Assembly (NCBI GenBank): GCA_009760855.2
Contig: WPIO01000087.1
Location: forward strand, 1,314,501 to 1,378,500
DNA from: Cristatella mucedo
Taxonomy: Eukaryota > Bryozoa > Phylactolaemata > Cristatellidae
Direction: 5' to 3'
DNA: 64,000 bases
Both the position numbers and the translations under genes were made by a program. The notes under the pieces were generated by a model. The model had not been told where the DNA came from, did no database searches, and saw nothing but the letters and a program-made list of their open reading frames with translations. Shown here one piece after another: positions 55,655 through 64,000 of this stretch (the first letter of the stretch is position 1; every line of letters begins with the position of its first letter).

Positions 55655-56468
55655 TAAAGCCTCTGTGATGGCTGCATGGCTCGACCCGCAGTAGGGTTAT
55701 AGCAGACACGAAGACGTGTCTCCCCCTGAGGCTGAGATATGTACCCAGGCTAGGTTCGGTTGGCTGTGGCAAGACCGCTGTAATATGATAAGGGTTACCG
55801 ACTAGGCCGGGGTCTGATCCATAGGCATGGCCGGATGTGCAGTGACAAGAGGTCACCAGGGCTCTTGGTTAAGGGAAGTTGGCCGAGTAAGTCGTTGTGT
55901 TGGAGGCTCCCGGTCTCGCCAAGTTATGCACCTGGATGGTTGCAGGCGCGCTCCGGCAATGCGGCCACGCTTGCAAAGGCAACGAGTGCTCAAGGCCCGA
56001 GCGGAGCTGCATAGCAAGCTCGTTATTGTGGCGTAAATTTCGCGTACTCGTGTAGCATGTTCGAGGCCCCCCGCCCGTGAGTTAGCGTCTTTCGACGGAA
56101 GCTCTTGACTACGGTAGACTTCGACCAGTCAAGCACTTACTCAGCTAACTGAATCTTGTACGGCGTACACTCGTGCTGTTGGAACGGAGTCCATACAACG
56201 GCGGGACTTGGGAAGCCGACTGAACGACTGATACGTTTGTTCAAGCTTTCGGCGTCACCTCGAGCCCCTATAGTGTACTTTGGATAGGACCCTCCCCGTA
56301 GACTTGTTTATTTACCCTGTTTTTGTTGGCGCATGCGATATTATAAAGAGGTCTAACCTGAAGCCGATCGATTTACCCTAGCTCAGCGGCATGGAGAGCA
56401 ACGGTGTGGCCTGAGCATGGCTGAGCTTGGCTGGAATTAGCCTCAGATCCCTGGAACTCGGCTACAAG
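55655..56468 (+). repeat. LTR-like repeat, copy 2
   Basis: Matches copy 1 (37194-37937, opposite strand) over its full length and copy 3 in part. Contains atgtacccaggctaggttc, ggcatggccggatgtgc, gtgttggaggctcccg and gcgatattataaagaggtct (TATA-like), ending at ggctaca. About 85 bases upstream of the TGTACCC start are also shared with copy 3, so the true repeat boundary may be further left. Confidence 0.65.
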
Positions 56469-56649
56469 TTTAAGTAAGAAAAGTGAAAAATAAATTTTCT
56501 TGGCTTTAATGACTCTAATCGTTTAGTCATACCTCGTACGATTCGCAAAAAAGTTGGACAGAGGGGATTTTATAGCTTTTTATAATTGTACAATTGTTAT
56601 AGTGTTACAGTCGGCATAGTTTGCATGCTCCCAAATCACGGAACTCACT

Positions 56650-56845
56650 AAAAAAAATGCTAGCTGATTTAACAGCCTCCTTTTTTATAGCGACAGAAGA
56701 GCCTTTGTGGCAATCATCACCGCTTGCAGTGGCGATAAAGGATTGCCCACCGCAGGATTCGAACCCACGACCTCGAGGCCGAGGTCGTGAAAAGCAACCA
56801 CCTTAGCTAGAGAGCTATTACGGCTCATTACTGGCACACGTTACA
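56650..56845 (-). mobile_element. tRNA-derived SINE copy (best preserved)
   Basis: Minus strand: gagccgtaatagctctctag (A-box region), ggttgcttttcacgacctcg, gtcgtgggttcgaatcctgc (perfect B-box), then caatcctttatcgccactgc, aagcggtgatgattgcc, the shared tail ggctgttaaatcagctagca and a short T-run. It is one of at least five copies in this window. Confidence 0.85.
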
Positions 56846-57034
56846 ACGTCTCCTGACATGACATTTAAAAAAGCTTAAAACGAACATTCTTATTACAGCA
56901 TTTGGCCGGTCTTTGTGATTCGCCTTTATGCGCATACACCTGCTTACCTGCTCGTGCCTACTGCTTGGTGTGCCTTCATGCCTGCTGTTTGGTTTGCCTT
57001 GGTGTGCTTTTGGATGTTACCACCAAACACTTGG

Positions 57035-57118
57035 TCATGCCTTACACGCAGCATCTGTAAAGTTCCTAGAGAGAGATTCAGTTCTCAGAGGGCGCTATAA
57101 AAATATATAATCATTATT
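57035..57118 (+). mobile_element. L2-like LINE tail only
   Basis: catctgtaaagttcctagagag, gattcagttctcagagggcgc, tataaaaatatataatcatt: the family's hairpin and tail. Confidence 0.7.
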
Positions 57119-57119
57119 A

Positions 57120-57828
57120 AGGTAGAGTCAGGTACAGCTGATATGACCTTGAGACCCTCGATGATTCGGGTAACGGTACACCGCGTGCAATGTGCAAAGA
57201 CCTGATGCTCGCAATACGCCAGCGATTACAACGCACGGCTCGTTATTCTACAGGCAGTGCTAAAAACAGCACCATATTAGGCATAGCGCAACAACAGCCT
57301 GCATATTACGGCAGATACAACAGGCGACTTACAGCTGACTCGCTAACAGGCTTAGCTTTCGCTAATCGCTACGAATCACCGACCAGCAGACCGCTGCTCT
57401 AATAGAGCGACTGCGGTCAGGCACATGCTAATATAGTAGCCAAGTCATAAGTTAGACACCAATCACTTTCGTACATAATAATAAATTATGCTGATCATAA
57501 GTCTCGGTTTCTCGCGGCTATTTCATAAGCACTTGGTTCATGATCGCGGGCTCTAAACGGCGGTGAATAGTATAATGAATTATACAAAGACCTCTAAATT
57601 GCATATTATTCTAGCAATAGGTAATACGAGTACTAGAATGACTGACATTGCTTACGTATCTACTTCGGTTCGAGATGGTGATGTCGGTTGGAAATATTTT
57701 CACGCAAAGATTAGAGTTATCAGCAGGAGCCGCAAAAGACACGAGGGCAGCACGCCAAAAAGCAAAATGGCGAAGAAGGAAGAGAAAATTAGGAGTCGCT
57801 TTTTAAATACGTCGACTGCTTGAAGTGT

Positions 57829-57830
<2 letters not shown>
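57120..57830. other. Unassigned DNA
   Basis: No gene recognised. Confidence 0.45.
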
Positions 57831-57831
<1 letters not shown>

Positions 57832-57918
<87 letters not shown>

Positions 57919-57946
57919 CACACACAAACACCCGCGCGCACGCGCG

Positions 57947-57985
<39 letters not shown>
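57832..57985. repeat. (CA)n-(CG)-(TA)n compound microsatellite
   Basis: CA run of about 95 bases, short CG alternation, then a TA run. Confidence 0.97.
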
Positions 57986-57989
<4 letters not shown>

Positions 57990-58970
57990 TTTTGCATAGC
58001 AACGTCAGAGAATTGTAGCGCCCTGCTGGCCTTGGCTGAATTTTAGAGCGAACCGGAGCCTAAACCCTAACCGGAGAACTAGAACTCGGTTTCCACCAGT
58101 GCGGCAAGAATACTCCACACACGCCAACTCAAGCACTCCTGCGGAGGAGACACGTCTCCACACTTACGCTACTTACATCTATACTGGAAAACGACCCAAA
58201 TAGACGGAGCTCAAATTGGAGCCTAAAACCGGAGAACTAGGGCTCCACACACGCCAACTACGCCTAGCTCGCACCGGCAAATCCCTATGCCGAGACCACG
58301 TGCTAGCGAGCACGCACAAAACACAAACAAAACACAGAATGCCAGCTCGGGGGCGATACGACCGTATTCGGTGGTGTCCACCGAATACTCCTAGCGCTGT
58401 CTCGTCCTGTTTTGTCAATCGCCAGTGAACAGCCCCGCCCTCCTCCCTCGCTTTCAGAGAAACGAGTCCGACGGCGGAACCGGACCAAAGACAGAAGACC
58501 AAAGACAAAAGACCGTAAGACCAAGAGCGAGCGTCACTCGACTCTTAAATACCTAGCTGAGACAATGGGGCAAGCGCGTAGTGGTATTGGGCCCGACACC
58601 CCGACCCATTACGGCAAGGAATCAATACCGTCAGTAAGCCACTGGAAGGGCACCCCTGTCCAGCTTGAATAGCGAATGGGTTCCAGACGATTCTTTCTTG
58701 GAACGAGTGAAGGTGGAGGTTGACAGGCCAGCCAACATCAATCAGCAGCTTCCGGACCAATTCTAAAGGCTGAATCGCAGCCACTCGTCTCAGTGCTTCC
58801 TAGCTTGCTCTTAAGCGCTTCCTTTCTGGCTCACTGCTTCAGGACAAAGGAGCTCTAGCCCGCTGCCGGACAGCTCTTGTTCGCGCTCAAATTCAGCCAA
58901 GGCCAGCAGGGCGCTACAGAATGGCATTTCGTTCTAGGCAATTTGCAGATGCTGCATAGAAAGTGTTACC
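57990..58970. other. Unassigned DNA with a local duplication
   Basis: The phrases ggagcctaaa...ggagaactag and ctccacacacgccaact occur twice (near 58055-58140 and 58215-58260). No gene recognised; the minus frame of 109 codons at 58179-58508 has no domain. Confidence 0.4.
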
Positions 58971-58973
58971 GAA

Positions 58974-58997
58974 TGATTGAGGGTGACATCCACAAGC

Positions 58998-59057
<60 letters not shown>

Positions 59058-59081
59058 GCTTGTGGATGTCACCCTCAATCA
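58974..59081. repeat. Perfect palindrome with (TA)n centre
   Basis: Left arm tgattgagggtgacatccac plus aagctgcat, TA tract of about 50 bases, then the exact reverse complement atgcagctt plus gtggatgtcaccctcaatca. Arms are 29 bases plus the self-complementary TA run. Confidence 0.97.
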
Positions 59082-59094
59082 TATATGTGTGTGT

Positions 59095-59485
59095 GTGCTC
59101 ATGTTATTCCTCTCTATTCGTATGAAAGCTATATGAAATCTTAGCTCACCTCGGTTAATTTTACCAACAGCACTTCTAGTAGGCTGGTTTGTGGAAGGTC
59201 AGTTATGATCTTTTGTTTGCTTCCTCAAGCTCCAGCTTTAGCAGTCATGTTATTTTAATGCCTCCAATAATTCACAAGCTGCCTCGTCTAGAGCATCCAT
59301 GAACTTCATTCTGAAAACCGGACTACCTTGCAGAGACACTGAACACCCGCATTTTTCTCGACCAAGATAAATTCGTAAGCCATCATCAGATGGGCGGCAC
59401 CACATTTCTAAAAGTGATCAATTGATAGAAGCAGTGTTAAAATAATAGATCAAATAACTCAGGTAATCTCGGGTGCCACACCCTC

Positions 59486-59489
<4 letters not shown>
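59095..59489 (-). repeat. Unclassified ~396-bp interspersed repeat, copy 2
   Basis: Reverse complement of 38257-38652 with only a few scattered changes. It abuts a TA tract at 59490 and a TG run at 59085, so both ends lie at simple repeats. Confidence 0.9.

Positions 59490-59553
<64 letters not shown>
59488..59553. repeat. (TA)n microsatellite
   Basis: Perfect TA run flanking the ~400-bp repeat. Confidence 0.97.
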
Positions 59554-59554
<1 letters not shown>

Positions 59555-59555
<1 letters not shown>

Positions 59556-60221
59556 TAGCTGTAAGTTCTAAGTTATAGCAAGCCGAGAAAAGGTTTCAAG
59601 TGGTGCATTCGCAACAGCATCTTTGGCGTTCTCGCCACTGAATACTCAGGGGTGTCAAAGTGAAATGTTACAGTGAAATGTAGCGCTGTTCGGTCGATGG
59701 CCACTTTCGATGGAGTTAGCAGATTCACCGAGCATATTAACGTCCTTCCGTTCATTGCATAAGAGAGACATTTATCCGTAAGAATTCGCGGCTTTCCAGT
59801 GAGCTATATCATGATATGTCCTAGCTCAGATAATAGGTAATGATCGAGTGCTTTGATGACGCCCTTATAAAATTTAATGGGTTAAGAAGATGACGCAAGT
59901 CTATGAACCTGTCGGCAAGTGAGCCTAAATCAGTTGATGCGAAAGCAGCTGATACAGTTTTTAAGGAGTTCTGACCGTGTTGGCGTCAATCGATTGCAGT
60001 TTTACATTCAAAAAGTCTGCATCGCCTCCTTAATTAGTCTTTGTTGACAGTATGCCCATATTTGCAATGCATCGATAGAGTTGGCGGAAATGAATCAGCG
60101 AATTAAAGGGTGCTCAGCCATAGTAGTAGTGCAAATAGAGCAGCAAAATCAAGCAATAGCGTTCGGACCTTGGTTAATACAGCTTACAAGGGATGCTGCT
60201 AGAGAACTATATTTGGCTGTA

Positions 60222-60282
<61 letters not shown>

Positions 60283-60283
60283 G

Positions 60284-60316
<33 letters not shown>

Positions 60317-61900
60317 ATATATATATGCAGTTAGAGAGGTATATTCGGCCAGGGGTGTCCCCCCCATCGAACGTAAATTAGACCATGCTAACTGCAGAAA
60401 TATTGTAGAGCTAGAGAGTAAATCCATTGCAGAACATATATCCACCACCGTTAATTTGAAGGCGTGAATACTCAAGTAGTGTAGCTTTCTTTAGCTATCA
60501 CTGGCAAATTGACGAGAGCCTACGTGGAACGCCAATGAGGATGAGAATGGCAGTTATTAACGTCTACGATTCTTACTTTATATAAAGGGATATCCTAGAT
60601 TTTTAAGTATGCAGATTTTGAAATAATTGTAACTTGTCTCCTAAACATATTGTGCTAAATAAACAATCAGCTGCAATATTTCCCTTATTGTAAAGCTTAT
60701 CAACTGGATGAGCTATTACAGGCCAGTCATACAACGCATACTTTCACTTCTTGGATAATCTCTGCATACGTTAGCCATTTCTTATTTTCAAGATTAAAAT
60801 TTGCCTCAGCATGAAAGCTGAGCAGAAAAGATGTGTCAATCAGCTAAGGCTTTAATGATGCAAGCCAAATAAGATAGCGTAGAAATCAGAAATTGACTTA
60901 CGATATTTCCCTGCACACTAACCGAAGTTCCCATCGCAGAAAGGATTTATTTTGGTATTTGAATCGGTCTCAGACAATGGAAGAAATGCGATTATTGAAC
61001 CTCATGTCCCGATTCTCTTCGAAGAAAGTATTTGCTCGAAAGTATTTGCTGCACAAATAATGACAAGAATAAAGGTGAGAAATGAATTAAAACTGAGAAT
61101 TTAGCAAGGTAAAGTGTAATTTTATTGAATTGTGAACATTTTCTTGTCAAAAACGTGGCGTGTGGCTTCTACGTGCGGTCAGCAGCAAAGACAGACCCCG
61201 TAACGATGATGGTATCAGCCTACGCACAAAGTATACTAGTGACGTTTGAACCTCGTATAGCGGCTAGCTACTTGTATGTGCGACATCGATGCACGGAGGT
61301 GTGTCGAAAATAGCAGGGTCATTGCAGAGACAAAGAGCGCTCATAGCTTAGCACTTAAAGTCCGTATCTGTAACGTAGACAAGTCTATTAGAGCGCAGCG
61401 GATGGCTACAGGAGTTCAGTAGCGGCTCATGACGTACACCGGCGGCTCCGTGGCGACAGAGCTTAAATCAGCTCCGTTGCCAATACCCAGTTTTGATCCA
61501 CAACTGCCTGACTATCTATGAGCGCCAAATTTTTATGCAGCCTCGGCCATAAATTATCGTAAAATTGCATAGTCGCGAATAATGATTACCCACCACAATC
61601 CGGGTGGTTTAGCTGGCACAGCCGTTTCGCTGTAGCCTTGATTTCCTCTCTGGTCGGTTTTGGGCATACCTTACAGTTAAAGTTGCTGAAGGACTCTTTT
61701 CGGTGGCGTATCTTTGCTAATAACTATTTAACGAATTCTAATATAAGGCTGTGCGTTAATCGGTTAGCATAAGCTTAGAATGAGTTTGAGTGATGGGATA
61801 GCTGACTGCACTACCTCATGGGATATTTTTGCAGCTGGAATAAATACCGCTCTGATATATACGAAAGTCTTATAATGCATGATTATATAGCCACACAATA
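59555..61900. other. Mostly unassigned AT-rich DNA
   Basis: Contains a TA/GA/TA/TG compound microsatellite at about 60225-60330. Near 61605-61680 'gggtggtttagctggcaca' has a weak A-box look, possibly an old SINE. No gene recognised. Confidence 0.45.
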
Positions 61901-61904
61901 TTAA

Positions 61905-62445
61905 TGAAATGTACATTCAAGTACTTTTGTCACTCACTTTCAGGTCCCTTTATTCTTTGGCTCCAGCCCACCTATCAAATATACTTACTGATCTACATGG
62001 TTAAGCATCGTACCATCCGCTTTCCGGAATCAAACTGTTTACCCATACCTCGCACAAACCTCAAATCCTTTGGAGACTGTGCATTTAATTCGCAGGCTCC
62101 CAAAGCCTGGAAATCACTCCAGACTCGCGTCAAGACATATCGTGGCTTGACAACATTTAAAAAGAAATTAAACAACTCGCCTTTTTATCACAGCATTTAG
62201 TGGTTTCCTGCGATTCGACCTTTAGGTGCTTATGGGTGCTAACACCGTGCGTGCTGCCACGAACAATAGTTGCATGCTGACCCTTTGCATGTCACCTCTA
62301 ATCATGTTTCTCTTGTCGTTTATTGAGCATGATACCACTAATCAATACGATCGTGCTTCTTTGCAGCAAACTTCAAGTCCCTAGAAAGAGACTGAGTTCG
62401 CTGAGGGCGCTATATCGCGTGTATTACATAATGATAATAATTTTC
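61905..62445 (+). mobile_element. L2-like LINE 3' end, plus strand
   Basis: The plus frame of 98 codons reads FRFPESNCLPIPRTNLKSF-type sequence, LQTRVKTYRGLTTFKKKLN, the element's C-terminus. It is followed by the 3' UTR (gcatgtcacctctaatcatg, tttattgagcatgatacc), hairpin (agaaagagactgagttcgc, gagggcgctatat) and tail aataatgataataat. Confidence 0.87.
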
Positions 62446-62454
62446 TGCTACCGA

Positions 62455-62750
62455 TATGCACTATTGTCTGCACTGCAACGACAACTACTCTCCAACTGCC
62501 GACTATGGCACATCTTTTTCAGCGGTCCTGAGCTGCTACTTCTATGCTACTCACTACCTCAACTGCTCTCCTGACTCTGCTATGCTTCCCACTTTCTCTT
62601 TGTTGCGTGAGACGAAGTCTGTTGGCTACCGAATGCGTACCGAAAGCCGCTTAGGCTGTGAGTGCGCTATACAAAACTCTCCTGCGTAACACCCACATAG
62701 TCTTTATTATTTTGTGGAGTTACAGACGGAGATACATTACATTACATTAG
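62455..62750 (+). mobile_element. LINE-A 3'-end fragment
   Basis: Begins 10 bases after the L2 tail and matches 36630-36911 closely (DNYSPTADYGTSFSAVL ... CECAIQNSPA, stop, 3' UTR). It ends in gagatacattacattacatta. Confidence 0.9.
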
Positions 62751-62754
62751 CTGA

Positions 62755-63015
62755 AATAGTCAGACTTGCTTGCAGAGCCGATAATATTGTCTAGAGAAAG
62801 AACACTTTGGAACGGGACCCGTGAAAGTCATGCAGATGCTACAGGAGATAATCTGACCGAGCTCATTTTGAGGAATAGTAATTAAAATTTTTGAGTGACT
62901 ATACTTGGTTAGCCAATAACCAGGTTTTCCCATGACGTAGCAAGCTCGTTTATCATGATCGTGAGCTTCAGGAAACCATCCATTTATGGATATCTATGGA
63001 TATCTTGGATATTTA
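62755..63015. other. Unassigned DNA
   Basis: Holds an imperfect palindromic run of 'tggatat' / 'atatcca' words at 62980-63030; otherwise nothing recognised. Confidence 0.45.
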
Positions 63016-63019
63016 TCCA

Positions 63020-64000
63020 TATCTATCCATCACCAAGCGAGCGCAGGCTGGAACGTCGTTTCAAGAAATCGGGGTCTGAGGCAGACCTAGTCAATTTTAA
63101 AGACTTCCTTCGAGTTTACACCCGAAAGCTTAAAAAAACCAGGGCTTCTTTTTTCATTAGAAAACTGAATTCCTGCCAGTCGGACACTAAACAGATTTTT
63201 AAGACAGTAAACCATTTACTGGCCAATGCTGCCAGGTATGACTCCCCAGATATTAAGGGCTCAGCCGAAAAGTTTTCAGCCCTCTTTACTGAAAAAATTG
63301 TGCACATTCGTGCCTCCATTAAGCCCCCTCCGACCAAAGCAATCGCCGTTCCTCAACCTGTGACCTTTCTTAAAAGGTTCTCTGATGTTTCTGCCTGTGA
63401 TGTGGCTGCCTTAATAAGGTCTAGCAAAAAGAGCTCGTCTCCTGAAGACCCTATACCTTCATCTCTGTGGTCTTCACTTGCGGACCAACTTAGCCCTGCC
63501 ATAACCAAGATTTTTAATGCTTCTTTGGGAAAAGGGGTCGTCCCCAAGTCCTTCAAATCGGCAATCGTTAGACCTATTCTTAAAAAGCCTGGATTAGACA
63601 CAGAGGTCCTAGCAAACTATCGTCCAGTTTCCCTTCTTCCGTTCTTATCAAAGATTCTTGAAAAAATTGTTGCTAAGCAGCTAGTTGAACATATTGAAAA
63701 TAATGGAATGTCAGAAACATTTCAATCAGGTTTCAAGAGGCAGCACTCTACTGAAACTGCTCTCCTCCGTGTTAACAATGACATTCTACGTGGCAACGAC
63801 GACGGGAATGTCACTGCCCTAGCTGTGCTAGATCTGTCTGCTGCCTTCACCACCATTGATCACGAAGTTCTGCTTGAACGATTGAGAACAACGATCGGTC
63901 TGGCAGACGAAGCATTGGCGTGGTTTAAATCCTACTTGTCTGATCGTGTTCAATCCGTGTCGTGTGGGGGTCAGGTCTCAGACATGAGAAGGGTCACCTG
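63020..64000 (+). CDS. LINE-A ORF2, reverse transcriptase part, open to the window end
   Basis: One uninterrupted plus-strand frame of about 325 codons runs off the window. It starts without an ATG inside the endonuclease-RT linker (SERRLERRFKKSGSEADLVN, KKTRASFFIRKLNS). It continues through SAIVRPILKKPG (motif 0), NYRPVSLLPFLSKILEK (1), QSGFKRQHSTETALLRV (2), AVLDLSAAFTTIDHEVLL (A) and [13 protein letters not shown] (3). Motif A keeps the catalytic Asp but has AFTT where the other copy has AFDT. Motifs B and C (YADD) would lie beyond 64000. Family knowledge: target-primed reverse transcription, nuclear. The 5' boundary near 63020 suggests truncation before the endonuclease. Confidence 0.9.

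Overview
The window looks like a piece of an invertebrate-type metazoan nuclear genome. The evidence is a large intron-rich gene built of MAM domains (an animal extracellular module), many L2/CR1-clade non-LTR retrotransposon fragments, tRNA-derived SINEs, a hAT transposase fossil and abundant microsatellites. There is no bacterial gene organisation. I cannot name the species from the sequence alone.

Region 1 (about 0.1-2.25 kb) holds two 3'-end copies of an L2-like LINE on the minus strand and a compound TA/CA/GA microsatellite. Region 2 (about 2.3-20 kb) is the main gene. On the minus strand there is a repeating series of exons that each encode part of a MAM domain. The N-terminal exon carries C-x-F-E ... 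DW, the middle exon carries Y-x-Y-I-E-T-S ... WYxMYG, and the C-terminal exon carries xIAxDDV. Many exons are bounded by readable GT/AG sites, and most readable acceptors are in phase 1, as expected for a shuffled extracellular module. At least eight or nine MAM units can be counted. Most exons carry one or more single-base frame breaks while splice sites survive, so this is either a decaying gene or a real gene in an indel-rich assembly. Introns hold long GA/CT tracts and a minisatellite.

Region 3 (about 20-28 kb) is very CpG-rich. Its left end (20.0-21.25 kb) may be a promoter island with a possible plus-strand first coding exon; the rest has no recognisable gene. Region 4 (28-34.8 kb) contains decayed L2 copies, a 31-bp minisatellite and unassigned DNA. 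Region 5 (35.3-38.7 kb) has a rearranged copy of a second LINE (LINE-A), a candidate LTR-like repeat, and one arm of a ~400-bp element repeated in inverted orientation 20 kb away.

Region 6 (39.7-50.2 kb) carries L2 copies, several SINEs, a 600-bp array of a 12-bp unit, a hAT/ZMYM-type transposase pseudogene, a possible DDE transposase C-terminus, a perfect SINE hairpin, and an upstream LINE ORF2 fragment. Region 7 (50-64 kb) contains two more LTR-like repeats, L2 and SINE copies, a snap-back palindrome around a TA tract, the second arm of the ~400-bp repeat, and finally a LINE-A copy whose reverse transcriptase frame is open to the window end.

Apart from the MAM gene and the CpG-island exon candidate I see no convincing host gene. 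Most of 28-64 kb is accumulated mobile DNA and simple repeats.
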